This document shows positions 7,859 to 16,438 of a stretch of DNA of 64,000 bases, in pieces. Under the pieces are notes generated by a model that was not told where the DNA came from, searched no databases, and was given only the letters and a program-made list of their open reading frames with translations. Source of the stretch: UBA1573 sp034005165 (GTDB taxonomy: Bacteria; Pseudomonadota; Alphaproteobacteria; Micavibrionales; Micavibrionaceae). A program made the position numbers and the translations under genes. Position 1 is the first letter of the stretch. Each line of letters opens with the position of its first letter. Location of the stretch: assembly GCA_034005165.1 (NCBI GenBank), contig JAVEVE010000001.1:310001-374000 (forward strand), read 5' to 3'.

Positions 7859-10414
7859 ATGACCGAAAAAGAAAAGAAAACACTTTCCCTAGGCGGAAGC
7901 AAAGGAACTCTCAGCTTAAAAGGCGGAGCCCCGGGACAGCAGCATATTACGCAAACATTGGCCCGTGGCCAAAGCCGTGGCGTAACAATTGAAGTCCGTA
8001 AAAAACGTGGGGCAGCCGCTGCTTCGGAAAATGCCAAAGCCGAAGAAGAGAATCAGGACACCACACTGACCAATGATGAAAAAGAGGCACGTCTGCGCGC
8101 TTTACAAAAAGCAAAAGAAGACGATGAGCGTCGCCGCGAAGAAGAAGCAAAACGCCGAGCTCTGGAAGCCGAGGAAGAAAAACTGCGTGAAGAAGCAGAA
8201 AAAACCGGTAAACGTCCTAGAAAAATAGACGCAGAAGACCTGCGCCGCCGCGAACTGGAAGAGCTGGAACGCATCAAGGAAGAAGACCGCAAAAAAGCTG
8301 AGGAAGCCGACAAACAGCGTAAAGCTCAAGAAAAAGCCTTCGCTGAAAGCCGTGCGGCAGCTCCGCAAAACTTCGGGCGCCCTGCCCCTGTAGCAGGCGC
8401 GACAACACATGAAGAAGAAGCCGGAAGCTATCGCGATCGCGTAAAACGCGCATCAAAAGGCACGCGCTCAACAGCCGATGACAGCGCCACAACCGATCGC
8501 AGTACAAGCGGCCGTATGGGGCGACTGACAGTTAATCAGGTTCTGAATGAACAATACGCACGAGATGAAAGCGGCCGTTCTCTAGCCTCCGTACGACGCG
8601 CCCGCCAAAAAGCCAAAGCACTGGCAGGCCCTAAACTGGATCAACCGAAACAATCCCGTGAGGTTGTTGTTCCGGAAACAATTACAGTTCAAGAACTTGC
8701 AAACCGTATGGCAGAACGCGGCGGAGACGTCATTAAATCTCTGATGAAAATGGGCGTTATGGCGACCATTAACCAGGCGATTGATGCCGACACTGCCGAA
8801 CTCATCATCATGGAATTCGGACACAAGATCAAACGTGTGACGGATGCTGATGTTGAAATCGGAATCGAAGGAATCGAGGATGCAGATGATGTCCTCCAAC
8901 CACGCCCTCCTGTTGTCACTATTATGGGACACGTTGACCATGGAAAAACCTCCCTGCTTGATGCCTTGCGCCAAACGGATGTTGTTGCTGGCGAAGCCGG
9001 TGGAATTACCCAGCATATTGGCGCATACCAGATCACCATGGAGAGTGGCGAAAAGATCACATTCCTTGATACACCTGGTCACGCCGCCTTTACCGAAATG
9101 CGTGCACGCGGTGCAAACGTCACAGATATCGTGGTGCTCGTAGTTGCAGCAAACGACTCAATCATGCCTCAAACCGTAGAAGCGATTTCCCACGCAAAAG
9201 CGGCAGGTGTTCCGATGATTGTCGCCGTAAACAAAGTCGATTTGCCTGATGCAAACCCGATGAAAGTCAAACAAGACTTGTTGATGCATGATGTTCAGGT
9301 TGAAGACATGGGCGGAGACGTCCTGTGCGTGGAAGTTTCGGCCAAGAAGAAACTGAATCTTGACAAACTCGAGGAAGCCATTCTTTTACAAGCTGAGATC
9401 CTTGACCTGAAAGCCAACCCTGCGCGAGAAGCGCAAGGTGCTGTGGTCGAGGCAAAAATGGAGCGCGGTCGCGGATCTGTTGCAACAGTTCTGATCCAGA
9501 AAGGAACATTGAGCATCGGAGACATCTTCGTGGTTGGTTCCGAATGGGGTCGTGTCCGAGCATTGCTGGATGACAAAGGCCAGAACCTTGCAAAAGCAGA
9601 ACCAGGTCGCCCGGTTGAGGTTTTGGGTCTGAGCGGTACACCTGAATCAGGCGATCAATTCATCGTGGTTGACACCGAAGCAAAAGCACGCGAAGTCGTT
9701 GACTACCGTATGCGCAAGAAAAAAGAAAAAGAAGCTGCAATTGTTACAGGAACATCCTTCGAACAATTACTTGCCCAAAGCAAAGACAACAAAAAAGAAC
9801 TGCCTATTATCCTCAAAGCCGATGTCCATGGCTCTGTCGAAGCTATCGCAGGCTCTTTGGCGAAGATCACAGAGGACAACGCAGAAGTTGGAGTCAAAAT
9901 CCTCTTCTCTGGTGTCGGGCCGATTTCCGAATCCGATATTACATTGGCGAAAGCGTCCAACGCATTTGTGGTGGGCTTTAACGTCCGTGCGAATGCCCAG
10001 GCACGCGAACTGGCAAAACGCGATAAAATCGAAATTCGCTACTACAACATCATCTATAACATCATTGACGATGTGAAAGCAGTTCTCGGCGGAATGCTCT
10101 CGCCTCTCGTACGCGAAGAGTATCTGGGCCAAGCAGAAGTCCGTCAGGTCTTCAACATTACAAAAGTTGGAAAGATCGCCGGATGTATGGTTCAGGCTGG
10201 TATGGTCAAACGTGGCTCAAAAGTCCGTTTGCTCCGCGATGATGTGGTTATCCACGAAGGCATGCTCAAAACCCTCAAGCGCTTCAAAGACGAAGTCAAG
10301 GAAGTGCGCGAAGGAATGGAATGCGGTATGGCATTCGAGAACTATGATGACCTGAAAGACGGCGACATCATTGAGTGCTATGACATCAAGGAAGAAACAA
10401 GAACGATCTCGTAA
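7859..10414 (+). CDS. infB: Translation initiation factor IF-2
   Basis: IF-2 is the GTPase that places initiator tRNA on the 30S subunit. The 851-residue protein has a long charged, coiled N-terminal region (about 1-280, many KEEE/RRR runs), an IF2-N domain with TVQELANRMAERGGDVIKSLMK (about 279-300), the G domain with GHVDHGKT at 357-364, then DTPGHAAF and NKVD, and domains II-IV ending in the fMet-tRNA-binding region. The start is 4 nt past ylxR, consistent with coupling. Confidence 0.98.
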   Translation: MTEKEKKTLSLGGSKGTLSLKGGAPGQQHITQTLARGQSRGVTIEVRKKRGAAAASENAKAEEENQDTTLTNDEKEARLRALQKAKEDDERRREEEAKRRALEAEEEKLREEAEKTGKRPRKIDAEDLRRRELEELERIKEEDRKKAEEADKQRKAQEKAFAESRAAAPQNFGRPAPVAGATTHEEEAGSYRDRVKRASKGTRSTADDSATTDRSTSGRMGRLTVNQVLNEQYARDESGRSLASVRRARQKAKALAGPKLDQPKQSREVVVPETITVQELANRMAERGGDVIKSLMKMGVMATINQAIDADTAELIIMEFGHKIKRVTDADVEIGIEGIEDADDVLQPRPPVVTIMGHVDHGKTSLLDALRQTDVVAGEAGGITQHIGAYQITMESGEKITFLDTPGHAAFTEMRARGANVTDIVVLVVAANDSIMPQTVEAISHAKAAGVPMIVAVNKVDLPDANPMKVKQDLLMHDVQVEDMGGDVLCVEVSAKKKLNLDKLEEAILLQAEILDLKANPAREAQGAVVEAKMERGRGSVATVLIQKGTLSIGDIFVVGSEWGRVRALLDDKGQNLAKAEPGRPVEVLGLSGTPESGDQFIVVDTEAKAREVVDYRMRKKKEKEAAIVTGTSFEQLLAQSKDNKKELPIILKADVHGSVEAIAGSLAKITEDNAEVGVKILFSGVGPISESDITLAKASNAFVVGFNVRANAQARELAKRDKIEIRYYNIIYNIIDDVKAVLGGMLSPLVREEYLGQAEVRQVFNITKVGKIAGCMVQAGMVKRGSKVRLLRDDVVIHEGMLKTLKRFKDEVKEVREGMECGMAFENYDDLKDGDIIECYDIKEETRTIS

Positions 10415-10428
10415 CGATAGACAAACAT

Positions 10429-10836
10429 ATGAAAGATCAACCGAAAACACTCGGCCCAACACAGCGTCAATTGCGTGTGGGCGAACAACTCCGCCACGTG
10501 ATTACGGATACACTCGCCCGTGGTCACTTCCATGACGGATTCCTTTTATCACATGCAGGCATGGTGTCGATTTCAGAGGTTCGTGTCTCTCCCGATATGA
10601 AGCACGCGACTGCATACGCCACAATGATTGGTGGGCAGGATATTGAAACTGCTCTGGCATCTTTGAATACAAATGCCGACATATTTCAAAAAGAAATTGG
10701 CCGCCAAGTGCGTATGAAATTCACACCGCGTTTAAAATTTGTGGAAGATACATTGTATGACAGCGCAGCAAAAATCGATGCCTTACTCCATAATCTTCCA
10801 AAAGCGGCCGATACCCCTGATACGGAACAAGAGTAA
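10429..10836 (+). CDS. rbfA: Ribosome-binding factor A
   Basis: RbfA is a KH-fold factor for late 16S rRNA 5'-end maturation and cold adaptation. The 135-residue protein carries RVGEQLRHVITDTL (residues 16-29), VSISEVRVSPDMKHATAY (about 46-63) and RQVRMKFTPRLKFVEDT (about 92-108). It lies 14 nt after infB. The following gene in the usual order, truB, is separated from it by an inverted FkbM gene. Confidence 0.95.
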   Translation: MKDQPKTLGPTQRQLRVGEQLRHVITDTLARGHFHDGFLLSHAGMVSISEVRVSPDMKHATAYATMIGGQDIETALASLNTNADIFQKEIGRQVRMKFTPRLKFVEDTLYDSAAKIDALLHNLPKAADTPDTEQE

Positions 10837-10841
10837 AAAGA

Positions 10842-11627
10842 TTAGGCTGGAACACGATCAAGGTAATATGTATTCGTGTCTCTATCTTTCAGATGGAATC
10901 CGAGAGTTTTTAAACGCCCGACCATATCATCCGGGGTGATGGGCTGACCTGTTAAATCAGGGTGATGTAATTCAATCAGAATCTGGTCACAATTTCTCAA
11001 AGCATCCCCGTCTTCATACATCATAGGAATTTCAGCTCCTTCTGCATCACATATCAGGGAGTATGTTCCTGAAACATTTTTCTGCTTCAATAACGAGCTA
11101 AGAGAAATGGTCGTAACAGGGATATGAGACCTATCAGTAGGATTTCTTTCAACTTGCCCGACCAAACCTGAAGATAAATCATTTCTTTGAATAAAAATTG
11201 CCTCCCCCTCGTTTGAAGGAGCGCACAAAGCATACTGAAGAAATTCAATTCGCCGATCACGAAGACTATTGCGCGTGCGCGTCAATACATTTCCAATTAA
11301 GGAAGACTGAGAATCCGGATTTGGCTCCAAACATATCATACGACCGCCATCCAAAAGTTTTGTGTCGAATGCAGCTCGTGTCAAAACACCGATATTGGCG
11401 CCGACCTCGATAATATTGGAAGCATTTTGGAAATGGCTTTTTAGCATCCCGAGCTCTGCACGTTCATAACGTCCCAAAACAAGGGAAATATAATCAATAG
11501 GATTCATGTCAGGAGGAGTTACATATGCATCGCCATGAATCGTAACAGCTTTCGAGAAAGCAAAATTCAAAGCGCGCGCGCCTAGGCAAGCGGTGTTGCG
11601 AATAACTTTTTTCACATATTTGTTCAT
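10842..11627 (-). CDS. FkbM-family SAM-dependent methyltransferase
   Basis: The 261-residue protein has the FkbM layout: SAM-binding IIEVGANIGVLTRAA (about 72-86), MICLEPNPDSQSSLI (about 96-110), and the family hallmark LICDAEGAEIPMM (about 190-202), followed by ILIELHH. FkbM proteins O-methylate sugars or other surface or secondary metabolites; the substrate here is unknown. It lies on the minus strand inside the otherwise plus-strand translation operon, its stop only 6 nt past the rbfA stop. This placement suggests later insertion. Confidence 0.88.
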   Translation of the reverse strand: MNKYVKKVIRNTACLGARALNFAFSKAVTIHGDAYVTPPDMNPIDYISLVLGRYERAELGMLKSHFQNASNIIEVGANIGVLTRAAFDTKLLDGGRMICLEPNPDSQSSLIGNVLTRTRNSLRDRRIEFLQYALCAPSNEGEAIFIQRNDLSSGLVGQVERNPTDRSHIPVTTISLSSLLKQKNVSGTYSLICDAEGAEIPMMYEDGDALRNCDQILIELHHPDLTGQPITPDDMVGRLKTLGFHLKDRDTNTYYLDRVPA

Positions 11628-11730
11628 GGAAAGAAGATAATCACACCAAAAGAGATTATGTCAACGAATTTTATAATGACAAGACTTGCGCCTCCAAGTA
11701 TGAACAACCCCGAAACAAAAAAAGTATAAA

Positions 11731-12669
11731 ATGCCCAGAAAACCAAAAAACAACATTTCCGGATGGATTAACCTCCATAAGCCCGTTGGCGTTACCTCCA
11801 ACGATGCCGTCTCTATTGTCAAAAAAGCCATGAATTACCCAAAAATCGGTCATGCAGGCACACTTGACCCGTTGGCCTCAGGCATATTGCCGATTGCGCT
11901 GGGAGAAGGCACAAAACTCGTTCCCTATATGATGGATGATGATAAGACCTACCTCTTCACCGCAACTTGGGGAGAACAACGGGCAACAGACGATGCCGAA
12001 GGCGATGTCATCGCAACATCCGATATCCGCCCCACAGAAGAACAGGTTAAGGCCATTTTGCCGGAATTCATCGGCACAATCGATCAAATCCCCCCTATTT
12101 ATTCAGCTATCAAGGTCGATGGGCAAAGATCTTATGATCTGGCACGCGCAGGCGAGATACCTGAACTTAAAGCCCGCCCAATTGAAATTTATGAACTAAC
12201 TCTCGTAGAAGCAACAACAGACACGGCGACCTTCCGCTGCGTTTGCGGAAAAGGCACCTATGTCAGAGCTTTAGCCCGTGATTTGGCCGAAAAATTAGGC
12301 ACAAAAGCCTATATTTCCACCCTCATCCGCGAAACAGTCGGCCCTTTTTCGCTGGAAACTGCAATTTCTCTGGACATTTTCCGTGAAATGTCCGATAAAG
12401 CCGACCTTGAAAGCAACGTGCTCCCTGTCGAGGCCGTACTGGACGACGTCCCGGTCGTGTCCCTCACTGAACAGGAAGCCATGCGGGTTAGAAACGGAAA
12501 CAAGATTACTTTTATTTCCCGCCCTGACATGGAACGACTGGTGAAAGCCGGCCTAAATCCAAAAGCCCGCATGTTGGAGCTTGCTCTTCTGAAACATAAA
12601 GATATGCCTCTGGCTATCGCAGATGTTGAAGGAGTGGAAATCCAGCCGGTGCGCGTATTTAATTTATAA
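11731..12669 (+). CDS. truB: tRNA pseudouridine-55 synthase
   Basis: TruB makes pseudouridine 55 in the T loop of tRNAs. The 312-residue protein shows GWINLHKPVGVTSNDAV (residues 11-27), the catalytic-loop motif GHAGTLDPLASGILPIALGE (about 41-60, catalytic Asp in TLDP) and VRALARDLAEKLGTKAYIS near 178-196. Because the FkbM gene precedes it in reverse orientation, truB-rpsO probably needs its own promoter in the 11628-11730 spacer; none was clearly identified. Confidence 0.96.
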   Translation: MPRKPKNNISGWINLHKPVGVTSNDAVSIVKKAMNYPKIGHAGTLDPLASGILPIALGEGTKLVPYMMDDDKTYLFTATWGEQRATDDAEGDVIATSDIRPTEEQVKAILPEFIGTIDQIPPIYSAIKVDGQRSYDLARAGEIPELKARPIEIYELTLVEATTDTATFRCVCGKGTYVRALARDLAEKLGTKAYISTLIRETVGPFSLETAISLDIFREMSDKADLESNVLPVEAVLDDVPVVSLTEQEAMRVRNGNKITFISRPDMERLVKAGLNPKARMLELALLKHKDMPLAIADVEGVEIQPVRVFNL

Positions 12670-12704
12670 CCCCTAATTGATGGGGAAAATGAAAGGAAAA
12701 AACG

Positions 12705-12974
12705 ATGTCGATTACTGCTGAACGCAAAACCGAAGTTATTAAAGACAACCGCACAGCGGACAATGATACCGGGTCTCCGGAAGTTCAAGTTGCGATCCTA
12801 ACCGAACGCATCAACAACCTCTCCAAACACATGGAAACCAACAAAAAAGATTTCTCCAGCCGTCGTGGTCTGTTGGCAATGGTTGCCCGCCGTCGTAAGC
12901 TGCTCGACTATCTTATCAAAACCAATAACGCAAGCTACCAAGCCCTTATTGCAAAACTCGGCATCCGTAAATAA
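12705..12974 (+). CDS. rpsO: 30S ribosomal protein uS15
   Basis: An 89-residue uS15 with the family signature DTGSPEVQVAILTERINNL (about 21-39) and HMETNKKDFSSRRGLLAMVARRR (about 41-63). It binds the 16S rRNA central domain early in assembly. The ribosome site is AAAGGA, and an intrinsic terminator follows directly. In many bacteria rpsO is adjacent to pnp; here pnp is about 3.5 kb away with minus-strand genes in between. Confidence 0.97.
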   Translation: MSITAERKTEVIKDNRTADNDTGSPEVQVAILTERINNLSKHMETNKKDFSSRRGLLAMVARRRKLLDYLIKTNNASYQALIAKLGIRK

Positions 12975-12998
12975 TTCGGAAGGCAATATTAAAAAATT

Positions 12999-13023
12999 AA
13001 GGAGCCAGTCGGCTCCTTTTTTT
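12999..13023 (+). terminator. Intrinsic terminator of the truB-rpsO unit
   Basis: AAGGAGCC-AGTC-GGCTCCTT stem with a following T-run (13017-13023). A-rich sequence on the other flank (12991-12996) makes it potentially bidirectional, also serving the convergent gene at 13022-13906. Confidence 0.9.
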
Positions 13024-13906
13024 ATTTAGGGATATAGGCAGACACAATCCCCAAACCTATTCCGCAAGCAACAACAATAAAGCCGAGCTTGGGATCAGAA
13101 TGATCATCTCGATTCATCCAGTATTTGTGCAATAAATAAAGCCACAACGTATAAACAGATAGAATAGCTCCGAATAAACCTGGATTTTCAAGATACGATA
13201 ACGCCAATCCTTTGGTTACAACGACAGCTACAAACAAAACGCCGTTCATAACGCCTGCCATTTTCCAACGTCCGGTCATCAATCCTGTGAATCGTCCCGA
13301 AAGACGATGTCCAAACAACCACACTCCCGCTGTCATAAACATCACACTAGAGAAGATAAACGCAATTTTGAGAACCATCTCGAAAGAAGGGACTCCATTC
13401 ATACTCAGGGAAAACAGAACATCGGATATACTGATAAAAATTATAACAGGAACACTTGCAAGGATGACTTGAACACTAACCGTATTGTGTCGCATCCTGA
13501 ACATCGCCACAGAGCTTATAAAAATCAGAGCCAAGCTCGACCAGAACACATAAGGATTAGCAATTAAACGGTCCCAGTATCCGACAACAATAAGAGGCCA
13601 GATAAAAAACAATAGAATATTTCTGAATTGCGAAACACGGGAAATGGCGGAAGCAGAATAATGACGTGATGCATTAAATGATGCCATATCCCCGATAGCC
13701 GCCGCAATTCCTGCTGCCGCCACACCACCATAAAACAGCATACTTTCATCCCACGAGAAAAGAAATAGTACCGGCGTTAAAATTAAAGTTGCAAACAAAG
13801 ACCTCCAGAATATGAAGACATCACCACGCAACTTGAAAATATCATTACAGATAAAATAAAATGCAGCGATCACGCTGCATAAAAATGTAAAGAATACGCC
13901 CATCAT
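13022..13906 (-). CDS. DMT/EamA-like multi-pass membrane transporter
   Basis: A 294-residue, strongly hydrophobic protein with about ten predicted membrane helices and an internal two-fold pattern like drug/metabolite transporters. The substrate is unknown. Its ATG overlaps the stop of the upstream CDF exporter by 4 nt (ATGA), so it is probably co-translated. No motif distinguishes metabolite export from sugar/nucleotide transport. Confidence 0.7.
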   Translation of the reverse strand: MMGVFFTFLCSVIAAFYFICNDIFKLRGDVFIFWRSLFATLILTPVLFLFSWDESMLFYGGVAAAGIAAAIGDMASFNASRHYSASAISRVSQFRNILLFFIWPLIVVGYWDRLIANPYVFWSSLALIFISSVAMFRMRHNTVSVQVILASVPVIIFISISDVLFSLSMNGVPSFEMVLKIAFIFSSVMFMTAGVWLFGHRLSGRFTGLMTGRWKMAGVMNGVLFVAVVVTKGLALSYLENPGLFGAILSVYTLWLYLLHKYWMNRDDHSDPKLGFIVVACGIGLGIVSAYIPK

Positions 13907-14823
13907 TCAGATTGGCATCCCCTCTCACCACAATCCTGTGCTTCCACTTCCAGAAAGGCATGATAGATACCGAATGATGTTGCCAAACCTGATTTAAGCC
14001 GTCCACGCAATTCATCAGCAATTTGCCCTTGCTCCATCACGACATGAGCTTCGACAGCCGAGTTATGTTCGTCCAAAGCACGTAAATGGAAATGGTGCAC
14101 AGAGACAACCCCCTCTACAGCCAGAATATGGTCCTGAATAGCAGAAGCCTGCTCGCTATCCTGATTTCCGTCAATCAGAATATTCGCGACTTCAAAAACA
14201 TGCCCCCAAACATGACGGATAATAAAAACAGAAATAACCAGCGTAATCAGCGGATCAACCCACCACCACCCAAAGGCGATAATCAAAACGCCTGCACTCA
14301 GAACTCCGACAGAAGATAAGGCATCGCCCAGATTATGAAGATAGGCCGCGCGAACATTCTGTGAATGTTGGGCGTCATGATATGTCAGAGCCACAGTCCC
14401 CAGATTGATAACAACAGCAATAATCGACACCCAGACGACAGTCCATCCGACAACAGGCTCAGGGGATAGAAACCGCATACATGCTTCAAAAATCAGCCAT
14501 ACAGAAATCGTCAACAGAATAACGTAATTTGTATAAGCGGAGAGTGTTTCAACTTTCTTGTAACCATATGTTCGTCGACTATCCGGTTCACGTCGTGCAA
14601 TTTTTCTGGCCACCAAAGCCAGAAACAGCGAAAACGCATCGGAGAGATTGTGAAGGGCATCAGCAACCAGAGCCAAGGATCCGGAGAAAATCCCTGCAAG
14701 AACCTGGACAACAGATAGCAGGACATTCACCCCCAGAGCATACGAAAGCTTGACATCCCCGGACTTGTGGGAATGGTTATGATCGCAAGACCCTGAATGA
14801 TGGTGATGACCGTGATCAGACAT
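13903..14823 (-). CDS. Cation diffusion facilitator (Zn2+/Co2+/Cd2+ exporter, CzcD/ZitB type)
   Basis: A 306-residue proton-coupled metal exporter of the inner membrane. The first 20 residues form a His-rich cytoplasmic metal-binding tail (DHGHHHH, CDHNHSHK). Six helices follow, with the transport-site motifs D55-x2-H58-x3-D62 in helix 2 and YLHNLGDAL in helix 5. The C-terminal cytoplasmic domain contains VHHFHLRALDEH and ends in a Cys pair (CGERGC). The HxxxD arrangement at both sites favours zinc. It abuts gpmA and the DMT-like gene. Confidence 0.92.
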   Translation of the reverse strand: MSDHGHHHHSGSCDHNHSHKSGDVKLSYALGVNVLLSVVQVLAGIFSGSLALVADALHNLSDAFSLFLALVARKIARREPDSRRTYGYKKVETLSAYTNYVILLTISVWLIFEACMRFLSPEPVVGWTVVWVSIIAVVINLGTVALTYHDAQHSQNVRAAYLHNLGDALSSVGVLSAGVLIIAFGWWWVDPLITLVISVFIIRHVWGHVFEVANILIDGNQDSEQASAIQDHILAVEGVVSVHHFHLRALDEHNSAVEAHVVMEQGQIADELRGRLKSGLATSFGIYHAFLEVEAQDCGERGCQSE

Positions 14824-15464
14824 TATGCTGCCAGCTTATCCGCGAGGTAATATTTATCCACGCGCTGACCATTCTCGTATTCCAACACAAGCGGAGATCC
14901 TGTCGGTATTTCTGTTTCATTGATATTCTCTGGTGTATTTTCACCAAGAATAATCAACAATGCCCGCAACGAGTTCCCGTGAGCGGCCACCAGAATATTT
15001 TTCCCCGCATCCATCTGAGGTTTGATCTCCGCATTAAAGTAAGGACGCACACGCTTTTCAACAACATCTTGAAGACTCTCTCCACCCGGAGGCTGTACAT
15101 CGTAAGACCGTCTCCAGATATGAACCTGTTCCGCACCATATTTTTCACGAGTTTCATCCTTATTCAAACCTGTCAAATCGCCATAATCACGTTCGCGCAA
15201 ATCATCATGCTTGATCATGGAAGGAACCAATGCATCCTGCCCTGCTTCTTTCAGTGCAATTTCGGCTGTCATATACGCACGTTTTAAGGTCGAAGTGTAA
15301 ACCAAATCAAAATGGATATTTGCCTTCGACAGGTTTTCCCCGGATAACTTCGCTTCGTTAATGCCCTGCTCGGACAACTCGACATTCTGGAATCCTGTAA
15401 AGCGGTTTTCCAAATTCCATTGGCTCTGACCATGGCGCATCAAAACAAGATAAGATTTCGACAT
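14823..15464 (-). CDS. gpmA: 2,3-bisphosphoglycerate-dependent phosphoglycerate mutase
   Basis: Interconverts 3- and 2-phosphoglycerate in glycolysis. The 213-residue protein has the phosphohistidine motif LMRHGQSQWN (His11), LRERDYGDLTGLNKDE around residue 90 and the second catalytic His in VAAHGNSLRAL near 158-168. The family can also be a generic histidine phosphatase, but the RERDYGDLTG stretch supports dPGM. The start has AGGAG upstream; its stop shares a base with the next gene's start codon. Confidence 0.93.
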   Translation of the reverse strand: MSKSYLVLMRHGQSQWNLENRFTGFQNVELSEQGINEAKLSGENLSKANIHFDLVYTSTLKRAYMTAEIALKEAGQDALVPSMIKHDDLRERDYGDLTGLNKDETREKYGAEQVHIWRRSYDVQPPGGESLQDVVEKRVRPYFNAEIKPQMDAGKNILVAAHGNSLRALLIILGENTPENINETEIPTGSPLVLEYENGQRVDKYYLADKLAA

Positions 15465-15539
15465 ATAAACACTCCTGATAAATAGTGTCAGGAGTATAGA
15501 AAGAATGGCTTCGAATATCCAGTACTTATAAAAGCTACT

Positions 15540-16121
15540 CTAAATATCCCATTTGGGTAATGGACGAACAACAGCAGGATCTTTTAACAACTCCCACCCT
15601 TTACAGACGGTAGTTATATTATCAGATATATCCTCTGCCTCGGACAAGACAGCCTCATTTGCAATGACTCCTAAAGACAAAAGAGAGGTCAGTTCCTTTA
15701 ATTCAACTTTATACCTAGGAAAGTCTTTCTCGATCGCCATAGCCAACTCTTTTTTTAATGAAAACAAAGTAATATAAAAACTTTCAGAACGCTCACGCCC
15801 GCCACGTAGCGTCTCTTGCACCTTGCCGCTCTCATAATTTGTACAAAATGACGGCTTATCAGCTTGTATTTTCCCCAAAATAATAACAGCAGAGCCATCC
15901 CTCTTAACAGCGTCGCCTAATGCAGCATTTGCATCAACTACCTTGCCATACGCTGTCATATTGGCAGAAAGCTTGTCGGCAAGCTCTTTGACATCAGGAC
16001 TTAACACGATATCAGAATCTGTATCCGCCTTCTGTGTATCGGCTTTTTTTAGCGGATTTGCATTGCATGCCGCCATAAACGCTAAAGAACCAACTGCCAC
16101 AAAACGTCTTATGTCTCTCAT
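15540..16121 (-). CDS. Putative lipoprotein of unknown function
   Basis: The preferred ATG at 16121 has AGGAAG 9 nt upstream; a GTG at 16127 is in frame but too close to the ribosome site. The N-terminus MRDIRRFVAVGSLAFMAACN is a lipoprotein signal with lipobox FMAAC, so the mature protein of about 175 residues should be acylated. The rest is helical and charged, with two further cysteines (FCTNYE, TVCKGWE) that could form a disulfide. No family recognised. Confidence 0.7.
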   Translation of the reverse strand: MRDIRRFVAVGSLAFMAACNANPLKKADTQKADTDSDIVLSPDVKELADKLSANMTAYGKVVDANAALGDAVKRDGSAVIILGKIQADKPSFCTNYESGKVQETLRGGRERSESFYITLFSLKKELAMAIEKDFPRYKVELKELTSLLSLGVIANEAVLSEAEDISDNITTVCKGWELLKDPAVVRPLPKWDI

Positions 16122-16378
16122 GTGCACAAACTTCCTACTAAACCGATAGCATAGTCATTTTCTAAAATTTCTTTATGAATTTACAGAGGGACAATAACAA
16201 AACATAGAAATTATGTCAAAAATCTCTCTATTCCTTGACATACCTCGCCACCCATGCGACAAGAGTCGCCAAGAATTGGGAAAAAGCCGCATTTGGCAAG
16301 ATCGGTTGACGGTTAATAACAGAAAAACGCTGTCATTAAGTGTCCACCGAAATCCCCAAAACAACTTTTTCCGTTCTA

Positions 16379-16407
16379 CAGCAAACCTCCATAGGGGAGA
16401 TTTGCTG
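16379..16407 (+). promoter_or_regulatory. pnp leader hairpin
   Basis: CAGCAAA...TTTGCTG with an inner CTCC/GGAG extension gives an 11-bp stem with one mismatch, ending about 31 nt before the pnp ATG. In enterobacteria the pnp leader carries an RNase III-cleaved stem through which PNPase autoregulates; a similar role here is inference. The rest of 16128-16378 has a TTGACA at 16235-16240 without a good -10, and no ORF. Confidence 0.5.
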
Positions 16408-16438
16408 GAATTTGTTACACACATGAAAGGTAATATAA

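Noticed and set aside
8053..8313. Ser/Arg-rich minus-strand ORF inside infB
   Set aside because: It is the complement of the charged Glu/Lys/Arg N-terminal region of IF-2, which produces Ser/Phe-rich antisense frames.
9267..9641. Minus-strand ORFs inside infB
   Set aside because: Composition shadows of a highly conserved coding gene; no ribosome sites or protein features.
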